A stretch of DNA of 64,000 nucleotides, taken from Aurelia coerulea. Its lineage: Eukaryota; Cnidaria; Scyphozoa; Semaeostomeae; Ulmaridae. Each line of letters starts with the position of its first letter. Position 1 is the stretch's first letter. Location of the stretch: positions 13,477,501-13,541,500 of the forward strand of contig CM076961.1 in NCBI GenBank assembly GCA_039566865.1, given 5' to 3'. Of the stretch, positions 1 through 12,600 are shown in pieces. A model generated the notes under the pieces. The model was not told where the DNA came from. It saw nothing but the letters and a program-made list of their open reading frames with translations, and did not search any database. Both the position numbers and the translations under genes were made by a program.

Positions 1-1332
1 TCACTTTAAAAGAAGATGTATTAAACCAACATGTGTACGGAGAGAAGTAGGAGAACAGTGCAGTGACCATGACAGCCAAGGGGAGTGTTACAACGGATGA
101 CCAAATGAAGAGGTACAAGTAGGCAATGCAATACCACAAAGAGAACAAGAGCCCTGTGAATGATCGATGAAAGCAAACCTTAGAAATTAGTCGGAACTTG
201 CAAAGAGCTATTCCTGCACGCCACTGGTCAATACCTATGGGCATTTAACAGAGCTGTGATCTTCTTGGTCACTCGTATTTCTGCACATCTTCACAATAGG
301 CTTCCTTGCACAGCGCTTAGGGGTACCGAAGTCTTTCAATGCACGAGACAAAAATAAATACATAAAAAAGTCATAATAAATACAACAAAGATCTAAGAAA
401 AACAGATAAACAAACATGTTGCTGAAAAAGAATGTATAACACTGATAATGCATAGGGCAAGTTTTGTTGCTGAATGCATGCAAAATTATCTTTTTCCAAT
501 TGGCTTTTGAAATTTTCATTGGAATTCGATCGACTCTGAATAGAAAGTAATAAAAATTGTATGTCCTTTCATGGGAATTAAATTAAAAGGAGCATCTTCA
601 AGGCTCTCATAAAATTTTCCATTGGGACCATGCAATCTTGAGATGCAATTCCTAAGAGATATGTTTTCAAAAATATATTTTTAGTTGAATAAAAGCAACT
701 GTAAACACAACTGGACTGTGTCCCTTTCTCCGCGCGCAAGAGATCTCCCTGCAGCGACGCGATTAACGAGTGTAAACTATAAAGCTGAATTTACACCTGA
801 CACGATTCGATCCGCACGACGCGGCAAGCGCGACAAAGCAAAGCCAATCCGACCCCACCACACCGCAGCGCCCCACCACCATCCGGAATGAGCCAAGAAC
901 GACGCCCAAGCGCCGCCACTGACTCACGCCAAACAACGACGAAGCGCCGCAGCGAGACAAAAGCCAGACCAACCCAACAACCTCACCGCGCGCGGCGCAA
1001 CGCACAAACAAAACCGCATCAAGTGAGAACCAACCCTGAGGGTGAAAAAAACTTGAAATAACGAAAATTTTCGCCGCTTGTGGGGTCTCACAGAATTATT
1101 TCCGGCACGCGAAGCAGAAGGAACAAAGTTCTGTAATAAACCAATTAACTAATCTCAAACAGTCTGTCTCAAACCGGATGCCACCCGAAACCGTCCGCGA
1201 ATAAATCAATTACAGTGTTTTTATCATGAATTCTGCGATTTCGCAAATTTCACATGGCATCCAGTCCAATAGATATTTTAGGAATTAATAAAATATATAC
1301 AACCTTTTCTTCGGAAAAGAATACGGAAAGAG
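1..1332. other. No gene recognised; AT-rich with a GC-rich island
   Basis: No supportable exon was found. Bases 700-1030 are much richer in C and G than the surroundings and carry many CG dinucleotides. This could be the 5' or 3' region of a repeat or an old promoter island. Bases 2-160 have a cysteine-rich + frame broken by stops that I could not assign. Confidence 0.4.
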
Positions 1333-2103
1333 TTACTCTGCTTTACTGGCTTCACTTATTAGTTTTTCTAATTCTTCTTTTGATTCGAAGGAGCTATATT
1401 TGTCACCAATTTTCACCCGAGTTCTGCAGTTAACATCGGCAAAAGCATACCAGTCCTTGTGCGGTTTTAGCACTTCGTTTGCTAAAATTAGCAAGTTCAA
1501 CCTATGTTTCGTAAGATCGAGACGAATTTTGGCTTCAGAGGCACTTTTGCGAGCTCTATAAACAGCGGTTCTGTGTCGCCATGTCGTGAACCGGACAATT
1601 ATTTGCTGCGTGGCTTTACCATCCTTTTCCTTCGTGGGCCCGATGCGGTGGGCACGGTCAATCACGGCGTCTGGAACATCCACACCGATTTCCTCAATAA
1701 TTTTCTTAACCTTCTCTAAGCAATGCTCGCTTGTTTCATTCTGGCCTTTTTTGGGTACCGCCATCCCGTCTATTCGTAAACACAGCCTTCTAGAATACTG
1801 CTCTTGTTCTTCATGTGCAGAGAGCAAATGGCTGACGTGACTTTCCAAGACCGCGTTCTGAGCCTCAAGAACGGTGATTCTCTCTTCCTGTTCACTGGTG
1901 GTCGATTCTAGGCGGACGATTTTATCTTCTTGCTCTTCTATTTTTACTATCAACGATGTTACTTCCTTTTTTAAATCTTCGATGTCGTCTTTTGCTGCAA
2001 GGTTATCGAGAAGCTGCTCAAAACGATTATCCAAGTACGACTTGAACTCTTCTGTAAGCTCCATTTCCGAGGTTGTCGAAAAGCCTGTACGTGTTTTTAC
2101 CAT
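1333..2103 (-). CDS. LINE ORF1-like protein (coiled coil plus RRM-like domain), 256 aa
   Basis: The frame opens with ATG at 2103 and ends with TAA at 1333, with no internal stop. Residues about 10-100 are a heptad-rich acidic/basic coiled coil (repeated EEQE and LE spacing). A segment with the RRM-like signature follows: YSRRLCLRIDGM near residue 103, then DRAHRIGP and IIVRFTTWRHR. The C-terminal module (DLTKHRLNLL, then YAFADVNCRTRVKI) resembles the C-terminal domain of L1-type ORF1 proteins. In that family the protein trimerises through the coiled coil and binds the element's RNA. No reverse transcriptase frame lies within reach downstream on the same strand, so this is an orphan ORF1, a truncated element, or a domesticated copy. 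The family call rests on motif memory; the intact frame is seen directly. Confidence 0.75.
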   Translation of the reverse strand: MVKTRTGFSTTSEMELTEEFKSYLDNRFEQLLDNLAAKDDIEDLKKEVTSLIVKIEEQEDKIVRLESTTSEQEERITVLEAQNAVLESHVSHLLSAHEEQEQYSRRLCLRIDGMAVPKKGQNETSEHCLEKVKKIIEEIGVDVPDAVIDRAHRIGPTKEKDGKATQQIIVRFTTWRHRTAVYRARKSASEAKIRLDLTKHRLNLLILANEVLKPHKDWYAFADVNCRTRVKIGDKYSSFESKEELEKLISEASKAE

Positions 2104-2420
2104 ATCATCGATATATTTACAAATTTACACAGCGAATCCAACAAAGTTATACAGAACATCTTTCATATATTTACATGACTGCCAATTAAATTCATTTTCA
2201 TACCATATCTATGCGTTTATCAGCAATTTAGTTGGAGCGAACTGGAGCCGTTCAAAGCATGACCGCTCACAACAAAGGCAACGCCAATGCTCCTATTTGG
2301 TCGCAGCGCGCTCGCGTGCTTTGAACACTGGATATGGAGAGCAGCCTTTACATACGCGTTAAACATTCTGGACTCACATTGAATGAAATCCATGAAATCC
2401 ACGAGAAACAAAACGAACGA

Positions 2421-3534
2421 TCGCGATGTATGCCGGTCTCCCAAGAGCCTTTAAAGAGGCAATACTACTTGAAAAATATTTAAATTAATCACGCCACCGC
2501 CATGTATGGTGACTTATTCAAACACGCCGATACCTTATATTTTCTATTTTTAGACCTTTCAGAGATTCGACGAACGAGCACTTTCTAGGGGTCAACCTTT
2601 TCTGTGAAAAGGCTTTGCGTCAATACTGTTGAAATAATTAAGTCTGCAGATCCACTACTGTGAGCTTGGATAGGCGGCTTTCCTTTCCAAAGGCTTGCTG
2701 TAATTAAATTCCAGTGGAAACTTTAAATAGAAAGATATCGTCTGATAGCCGAACAGAACTTGCCTTCCTTCATAGATTAGAAACAGCTGCCAGCGAACCA
2801 CTGAACTGTGTGGAACCCGTTGATCTCTTCCTTTTCAGAATTCACAGAAAATTTAATTGTTACTAAAGTACTCCCAATAAATTCGTAGATAAAATTTTTT
2901 GGCCATAGAACTGATATTTTATTGCCTATCATTCGAAAGATCTCAGTGAGTGGAACTGGAATCATTCAGAGGTTAGGAAATTTTGATGACTTGACTTGAT
3001 CCCTTGGGAACAAATTGAGGTATTTCATTTTTCAATTTCCCAAACAAATTTGGCATTTTGTGAAACCGAGGTGCCTTCTGATGAGGAATCTATAGACAGA
3101 TTAGCACAAAGTTGTTCCTTCTTCATTCACCTGATTCATGGAGATTTCTTTAATAACCATTTGATTACATGGAACTCTTGTTGTGTCACCCGCCAGGAGA
3201 GAATTTTACTTTGAGATTGAATAGATATTTACAGCTAAGCAGTATCTGTTTTTACATATTCCGCCCAGTTGGAAAATCCTACTGCCTAAACATCAGCCCT
3301 GCAGGCCGTGGCGCAACTGGCAAGCAGTGCGATTGTTTGCTTTGTGTTTCGTGGATTTCATTTGATTCAATTAAACGTTTAATACCAATAATTAGAAATG
3401 CGACCGCATCTGGGGCTGCAGCTAACAATAAATTAGCGTTGAGCGACATCACTAAATCATTTTCATGCAGATTGAAATGAAGCCACTTTTACAAATAGGG
3501 TCGCAATGCAGGCCTGTTGCCCAAGAGCCTTAAA
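2421..3534. repeat. Pair of imperfect ~34-bp direct repeats (2421-2455 and 3501-3534)
   Basis: Both copies share the core CCCAAGAGCC followed by TTTAAA or TTAAA, preceded by a diverged GC(A/G)ATG stretch. They bracket about 1 kb of otherwise unannotated DNA upstream of the first visible LTA4H exon. They could be ends of one decayed element. Confidence 0.35.
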
Positions 3535-3619
3535 CCCCTCAAATATTTATAATTTTAGCTCCTATTCTCTACCTGATGAGTGATATTTCAACTGATAACG
3601 TTGTATTATTTCGTCATAG
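2456..3619. other. No gene recognised upstream of first visible LTA4H exon
   Basis: I looked on the + strand for the LTA4H exon that should precede 3620 (the conserved Trp-rich stretch before the PxKPNYD motif) and did not see it. The region is plain AT-rich sequence and is presumably intronic. Confidence 0.4.
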
Positions 3620-3674
3620 GTACGATACAACTGTAACTCAAGCATGTGAAGACTTAGCTCAAAGGTGGCTAAAG
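3620..3674 (+). CDS. LTA4H exon (YDTTVTQAC... segment)
   Basis: Acceptor AG at 3618-3619 and donor GTGTGT at 3675. Base 3620 completes a codon begun in an exon upstream; 18 full codons follow. They match the start of the C-terminal helical domain of LTA4H (human NYDMTLTNAC). Only 31 bp separate its end from a telomeric repeat array. Confidence 0.9.
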
Positions 3675-6600
3675 GTGTGTACCATTTTAGCAAAAGACAT
3701 CTTTGTTAGGGTTAGGGTTAGGGTTAGGGTTAGGGTTAGGGTTAGGGTTAGGGTTAGGGTTAGGGTTAGGATTAGGGTTAGGGTTAGGGTTAGGGTACAA
3801 TGATAGACGTACAATGATTATCAGGGAGTTTATTAATACAATGATTATACAATACAATGATGAATATCTAATACAATGATTACACAATACAATGATGAAT
3901 ATCTAATACAATGATTATACAATACAATGATGAATATCTAATACAATGATTATACAATACAATGATGAATATCTAATACAATGATTATACAATACAATGA
4001 TGAATATCTAATACAATGATTATACAATACAATGATGAATATCTAATACAATGATTATACAATACAATGATGAATATCTAATATAATGATTATACAATAC
4101 AATGATGAATATCTAATACAATGATTATACAATACAATGATGAATATCTAATACAATGATTATACAATACAATGATGAATATCTAATACAATGATTATAC
4201 AATACAATGATGAATATCTAATACAATGATTACACAATACAATGATGATTAATATCTAATACAATGATTATACAATACAATGATGAATATCTAATACAAT
4301 GATTACACAATACAATGATGAATATCTAATACAATGATTACACAATACAATGATGAATATCTAATACAATGATTATACAATACAATGATGAATATCTAAT
4401 ACAATGATTACACAATACAATGATTATACAATACAATGATGAATATCTAATACAATGATTATACAATACAATGATGAATATCTAATATAATGATTATACA
4501 ATACAATGATGAATATCTAATACAATGATTATACAATACAATGATGAATATCTAATACAATGATTACACAATACAATGATGAATATCTAATACAATGATT
4601 ACACAATACAATGATGAATATCTAATACAATGATTACACAATACAATGATGAATATCTAATACAATGATTACACAATACAATGATGAATATCTAATATAA
4701 TGATTATACAATACAATGATGAATATCTAATTACACAATACAATGATGGATATCTGAATATCTAATATAATGATTATACAATACAATGATGATGATTATA
4801 TACAATAATACAATGATTATACAATACAATGATGAATATCTAATACAATGATGATTATACAATACAATGATGAATATCTACTACAATGATTACACAATAC
4901 AATGAATATCTAATTGATACAACAATGATGAATATCTAATATAATGATTATACAATACAATGATGAATATCTACTACAATGATTACACAATACAATGATG
5001 AATATCTAATACAATGATTATACAATACAATGATGAATATCTAATACAATGATTACACAATACAATGATGAATATCTAATACAATGATTATACACAATCA
5101 TGAATATCTAATTCGATGATATACAATGATACAATGATGAATATCTAATACAATGATTATACAATACAATGATGAATATAATATAATGATTATACAATAC
5201 AATGATGAATATCTAATACAATGATTATACAATACAATGATGAATATCTAATACAATGATTATACAATACAATGATGAATATCTAATACAATGATTATAC
5301 AATACAATGATGAATATCTAATACAATGATTATACAATACGATGATGAATATCTAATACAATGATTATAGAATACAATGATGAATATCTAATACAATGAT
5401 TATTAGGAAGTTTCGTAATACAATGATTATACAATACAATGATGAATATCTAATACAATGATTATACAATACAATGATGAATATCTAATACAATGATTAT
5501 ACAATACAATGATGAATATCTAATACAATGATTATACAATACAATGATGAATATCTAATACAATGATTACACAATACAATGATGAATATCTAATACAATG
5601 ATTATACAATACAATGATGAATATCTAATACAATGATTACACAATACAATGATGAATATCTAATACAATGATTATACAATACAATGATGAATATCTAATA
5701 CAATGATTATACAATACAATGATGAATATCTAATACAATGATTATACAATACAATGATGAATATCTAATACAATGATTATACAATACAATGATGAATATC
5801 TAATACAATGATTATACAATACAATGATGAATATCTAATACAATGATTATACAATACAATGATGAATATCTAATACAATGATTACACAATACAATGATGA
5901 ATATCTAATACAATGATTATACAATACAATGATGAATATCTAATACAATGATTATACAATACAATGATGAATATCTAATATAATGATTATACAATACAAT
6001 GATGAATATCTAATACAATGATTATACAATACAATGATGAATATCTAATACAATGATTATACAATACAATGATGAATATCTAATATAATGATTATACAAT
6101 ACAATGATGAATATCTAATACAATGATTACACAATACAATGATGAATATCTAATACAATGATTATACAATACAATGATGAATATCTAATACAATGATTAC
6201 ACAATACAATGATGAATATTAATACAATATTACACAATACAATGATGAATATCTAATACAATGATTATACAATACAATGATGAATATCTAATACAATGAT
6301 TATATCTAATACATTGATTACACAATACAATGATGAATATCTAATACAATAATTACACAATACAATGAATATGAATATCTAATACAATGATTATACAATA
6401 CAATGATGAATATCTAATATCAATGATTATACAATACAATGATGAATATCTAATACAATGATTATACAATACAATGATGAATATCTAATACAATGATTAT
6501 ACAATACAATGATGAATATCTAATACAATGATTATACAATACAATGATGAATATCTAATACAATGATTATACAATACAATGATGAATATCTAATACAATG

Positions 6601-9600
6601 ATTACACAATACAATGATGAATATCTAATACAATGATTATACAATACAATGATGAATATCTAATACAATGATTATACAATACAATGATGAATATCTAATA
6701 CAATGATTACACAATACAATGATGAATATCTAATACAATGATTATACAATACAATGATGAATATCTAATACAATGATTATACAATACAATGATGAATATC
6801 TAATATAATGATTATTATGGAGTTTATTAATACAATGATTATACAATACAATGATGAATATCTAATATGATAATTATTAGGAAGTTTAAGACCATGTTTA
6901 CACTGGACCGGTACAGTTTTAATCCGTTACAAAATCTTCCCTGAAAATTCTCGACGTTTTTGTTTAAAAAGGGTAAGGCTATACTGTACGATTTATCATG
7001 GTCTCTTAAAAGCGGGAACTTTTTATTGGCACACCCGGTATTTCTAAGATGAAGAAGATTAAAATAAGATCGAGAAAAAGATTATTGTTTGAATTTGATA
7101 CGTACTCCTTTATTTATCAATGTTAGATGTTGTATTTTTCAGGAAGAAACTCTTGAGTCATTTGCGTCCGACGATCTTCAAGAGTTCACTTCAAGTCAAC
7201 TGATCGAGTTTCTTTCAAAGCTGCTTTTGGAGGTGGGTCTGTTACGATTATGGCAATTTTTATAAATTTCTTCTTTATATGAAATTTTACCAAATAATCA
7301 GATTTTGCTCCCGAATTTTATTCTATTTAGACTTTTTCAGATATTAAATTTATGATTAAGACTAGCTTTATAAGGGTTTCTACTTTGAAAATCATTGAGG
7401 AACTTCAAAGAGAACTTCACATGTTGAATAATTAGTTATGCCGAGAATGATTGAGATATTGGAATAAATCAAAGTTTGGCTCATACCCAATCTGCTGAAG
7501 TGTTTTTGTGATTCATTTTATTTTTCTGAGCGTTGGAAATATTAGAGTGAAATTGGATGTAAACAAAGTCCGTGAATTCAAATCGCGTGAAAAGAAGGCT
7601 AAAAACACTCCACCATCACAAAATCGTAAACAATCCCCTCTCTTAAGCACATTTCACATCAAGAGTTAAGAATTAAAATCTTTGTAAAAGCAATAACTTC
7701 TATGTTCTGATCCTTTTGTAAAAATCACTTTACTGGCCATGTATGAAATTAAATGTATTTGCATGTTGCTCTTTAGTTAAACGATTAGTTATCTACCGGG
7801 TGAGTCAAAAGTAAACGCCCGAAGTTTGAAAAGCTGCTGCTCCCTACATGTATAACAAATGATATTTTGCAATGTCTCATTTAATAACCAGCATCTTCGA
7901 TTATTTTAGAAATTTTTTCCTGGCTCAAATCGGTCACTCCGTTCAGATTTGACAAAGGATTTCCTTGAAAAAGTTCATTTGAGAAACCTTAACAAACGTG
8001 CAAAAATCACAAGCAACTTTGCCCAATAGTTTTAACCTTACACCAATGACTTGAGCTCGCATTAGGACGTGCTATCTCTCGGGAGGATGAACAAGTCTTC
8101 CCCTTACTATAAAATGCTTTGTTCAGGGGGGATTCCATTCTCTCAAAAGGACAAACTATACGCACAAATGCATTTAAATACATGAGTTTACGCGCCTAAA
8201 CTAACTAGATACTTCATGTAACAATTGTAAAACATATTTGGAGCGACATGATTAAGTTCGACGTTTGAAACGGAAGTCGCGCTTAACATGCACAAGTGTC
8301 GCTCCAAACTGAGTTAGGTTCGGCACATGAGAAGCGGGACGTTTGAACTAGGCCTTGTTGTTAAAAACCGATAAGAAAACATTCTCAAAGGACAATCATA
8401 TTACGTCATCATTAGTCAAGGGATTTATTTTACTCCACAGCAAAATTGTAATCGTTAGAATAACCAGTTCATTTTAGTAAAAGTCCCTTGACCAACAAGA
8501 TACAGCGGTATATTTTCTCAAGGAATGTCTTTGATTTAGTTTTGGTAATTAGTTCAATTTAAATCAGCTGGAAATGTTTTCCTGAGAATATATATTTTTT
8601 TATACATATAAAATATTACAATAAATCTTACATTCTACTATACCTTCCTAATGCTGTACAACACTACAGGGACGATGCCATGGGGAGCGAAGGACAATGA
8701 CTACCCCATGGCAAATATAAAAGACACGCAACGTTAATCTACATACAATTTGGTACACTACGAACGATTAAAACCTAATGGATACTATATTAGATTCTGC
8801 CTAACATTAGATGTCGGGTCAGGTTTGTGATGAAATTTAAAATGTCACGAGCGCAACTCTTCATTGGTTTGAGGTCGCAAACTATGCCCGGCATCTAATG
8901 TGAAACAGAACTTACAAAGAAACGGGTACTGAAGTTACAAAGGATCTTAGTCAAACCGGCCAGTTTCGTGAATGAAACGTAACGTCAATTCGAGTATACT
9001 TCTGTTCAAGTCATTAGAAAGGTCTTGATCACCATATATTAAAAGTTGCATATCCTGAGAATGTCACTGGTCGCTATGCTTTTAGAGTTTCTTCACTACG
9101 TGGTATAACAATGGCGGCTCTGGTTTGGGCCTAACAATAAATTTGCGTTTCTTGATTTATAGCTCTACAACCAAGTTACCCACAGTGGTCAGAAAGAAAT
9201 CAAAATTTTATTTAGCCAATGAAGGCTAACAAAAAATATGCTTTGGGTAATGAGACTTTGGGTACTGAGAACTGTCGGTGTCAGAATTTTTCAAACTTGT
9301 ACACAGGGACACCCTGTATGAAAATTGAATTGAACGAAATGTTCCTGATTTTAGAATAAGTGAAAAAGAACAGGAAATGCCTATGAAATCATGAAGACTT
9401 TTCCCACTCAGAAGGGTATCAAGTACATTTGGTCTCATTCAAAATTACAAAGGATAATATTTGAAACATTGTGGAGCTTATGATGCAATACGTTGGTAAC
9501 GCTTCAGTTCTTAACATTTTCAAATGAACTGAAATGAAATAAAATGGACTAGAATTATGATTTGTGTGATGGGATGCGTTAAGGCTTGATTGAAGAATTT

Positions 9601-12600
9601 AGGCTCTTTTTCAAGCAAATCAAAGTCAAGGCATTTTGAAAGCAAGTCTAATTTAAGAAAAATATTCCAATCACAACTTCACAACACATATTACAACTTC
9701 GTTACTTACAAATTGCTATGCGATACTACTACGACGATACTACAGGTAGCAACATGATATATCTACCCCGTAAACTTAAGACAAATGCAGAAAGAAACGT
9801 TGAAAGCAATGGCCACAAAAAGATTCCAAAAGCAAACTTAACGACTTGGCGGCTTATGGAGGAGTGGAATATAGGATTTCAGGCCTCCAATCGAATTGAC
9901 CAATTTTGTGGATAAACTGTTAACGCATGCTCAAGGATATGTCTGTTCAGTGAGTGGGGGAAAAGCTTTGTCATCATACAATAAGAGTTGTAATAAAGCT
10001 TCATTTGCAAGATTTCCATCTTCAAGTGATCGCATTAATGCACCCCAGCGAATCCAGCGAGGTCTTGTCTATGTACATCACAGCAAGGGCAGAGCGACAA
10101 GAGGGAAATATTTACAAATATTTCTAGTACTGGGAGAAACATAACAACAATCATTCTAATACTTGGTCTTTTGGTTGTCAACCAGGGTTCAATTCGTTCC
10201 GATGCACCAAATACTCTTCTTAATATCTATTTTCGAACGCATATAGATCATATCGCAGTTTGAAGATATGGACTGAGGAGAGCGCAGCCATTTCTGCCAG
10301 ACGTGGCAGCAAGTAGGAAATTTGGAGAATCTCCTCCTCTGCATTGAACAGTGGACGGCTTGCTCCTCGATCGCATCTCTCTGCAAACTCCAGTTTTTTT
10401 AGATTTATTTGCATATTTCAAGAATTTATTTATAAGAGCATTATTTAGCTGTCTTTTCATCCTTCCACCCATTTGTGAGTGTATTTTGAACCATTTTATT
10501 TCGCAGGTATTTACCTTCGACTTTGGCGACTTTGAAGCGGCTCAGTTTAAACCCTGCCGATCTGCGATGAAGTTTGGCTTTTTTCACTGGATGGTTGAAC
10601 AGATTTACTGTTATGCAAGCAAATTAAAATATTTTTGGAATCATCCAAAGCTTCATTGATAAATTGTGTACGGTTTTGAGAAATTTAACAAGCCATAACA
10701 GGTCGAACCAAGCAGATTGAAAATCAAGGAAGATGGTTCACGATCAACAGCTAGGCCTAACTTAAGCCGCCTCAAACTTGAGTGAAGCACCTGAAATAAA
10801 ATGGTTCAAAATACACTCACAAATGGGTGGACGGATGACAAGAGGGCTGAATAATCAAAAGAAAACACTTACCATACTGCATCGTGTATCTCTTGAAAGG
10901 TGTAAATAAATAGAAATAAGTCGAGTTTGCAGAGTGATGCGACCAAGGCGCAAGCTTACACTTGCCATTGTCGATGAAGGGAGTCCCTAGATTTTCTTGT
11001 TGCCAAGACTAGCAAAATTTGCCGCGCTCTCCTCAATCCCTTTCTCTAAAATGTGAAATGGGCTATGAAATGAGTATTTCTATCTCTTCAACAGGACAAA
11101 ATAGCACCAACCAAGCTCAGAGCTATGGATGAAAAATACAAACTAAGCTCCATGGAAAACAATGAAATCAAATTCAGGTATTTAGAAATTTATCGTTAAA
11201 ACTTTTAAAGATTTTCTCAAAGGCATCTTTGTTTGATTTTGTTGATATTTACGATGTGAGACATTCGATGCCGCCAAGCCACAGTGGGGCTCCATTATGA
11301 CTTTTGTCGGAAGAAATTTATCTCCTAATCTTTCGTATCTCGTTTATTTGTGATCTAGACTGGTAAGATGGCTATGTACTTTTTAAACGAGGGAGCTCCA
11401 TATTCACAGCCGAAGTTATGGCCCTTCAAAGTCAGGCATTCGCAGAATGATTAATATCGTTGTCAACGTGCATATGAATGACAGTGAAAAGTGGGAGAAT
11501 TGCAGAGTCTATATTGTCCAAATGCATTGCCGATAACTAGTAGAATGATTTTGTATACCTTACTACAACATTTAAAAACTACTTTTAGGCCAAGTTGATT
11601 TTATAATCCCAACTTTTAAATTTTTCAACAATTTATCCAAGCTCTGAAATTTTTAGGGAAAAAAATAAAAAAAGGCATTTTTGAGAGAACAAAAACTTTA
11701 TAAGGCCATCATAGGCCGTGGGTCCCACTATGTTTTTCTGTTAGCTCAACATGTTATCCACCAGCCTGAAGTGAATTTTCGCTCAGGAACGCCAAGGAAC
11801 TCTCAAAATAATTGTTTTTCAGTACGAGCCTTCGCCCAAAAGAATCATTATTTTTAGGTGTAATTCACGCCAAAAAAGTCATTTTCTGTCGAGAAAAAAA
11901 CTTTGATTGAACTTTTCAAAGTTACCCCCTGACTAGGAAGCAATTTGAAATTTCTCCAAGTTTCACCCAGATGTGCCCCTTTAAATAGACAAAGTTTCAA
12001 ATGGGATAGGAACGGGTTCCTGAATAACTGATCTTTAAGTATAGAGGGGCATGAATTGCCACGGTTGGTTTCTTCAATATAATTCATTATGGTTACTCTA
12101 GTTTTATATTTTAGACCAAAAAATCACAGTTACCATTTGATGAGATCTCCATTTTGCATTAAAACAGCGAACAATCATGTTACTGGATTGTCAACTATCT
12201 ATGTCATGTTCAAACAGTTTTGTTCTGTTTTGCAATGCATTCATAACACTTTGTCTCATTTTTATTCAAGTTACAATAGAAACCCGCATTAAAGAACCCA
12301 AGTTTTCTTAAGGCAGCTTGAATGAGGTTCTTGATTAGCTGATGTCATGATAAAGTCCAGCCTGTTAAAAGGCTCTTATATTTGGTACAGTGTAAATATA
12401 ATTTTGTAGATGCCAATGCATTCCTTCTTTCACTTGAATCATTTTTCAATATATTCCTTTCAATGAAGTTTATATAATGAAAGATTTTACAGTTTTCAAG
12501 TAAATTTCCATCTTTTATACTAGTAGAAAAGAACATTTACGAATTCCAGCCTCTTGTGGGTTCTTGTTTAAAATTTTCTAATCATGGAATTTCAGCCTCA

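Larger units (their letters stand above)
7233..11094. other. LTA4H intron; repeats but no further exon seen
   Basis: Besides the listed repeats it holds an inverted pair around 8420-8490 (GTCAAGGGATTTATTTTACT and its near complement) and a short foldback around 8230-8350 with a TTCGACGTTTGAAACGGAAG core. No other coding evidence was found. Confidence 0.5.

Noticed and set aside
2..160. Cys-rich + frame (CIKPTCVRREVGEQC and following) as an exon
   Set aside because: In-frame stops at short intervals, no splice signals and no family match.
3706..3795. Chromosome end
   Set aside because: The array lies within an intron with LTA4H exons on both sides, so it is interstitial.
3576..3887. Open frames of Val-Arg or Asn-Pro repeats
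   Set aside because: They are translations of the TTAGGG array; only 3620-3674 within this span is a real exon.
3797..6885. CRISPR-like array of regular repeats
   Set aside because: Units are contiguous 35-bp repeats without unique spacers in an intron-containing animal locus.
9718..10144. Short + frames in the LTA4H intron
   Set aside because: No homology, no splice signals, composition as the rest of the intron.
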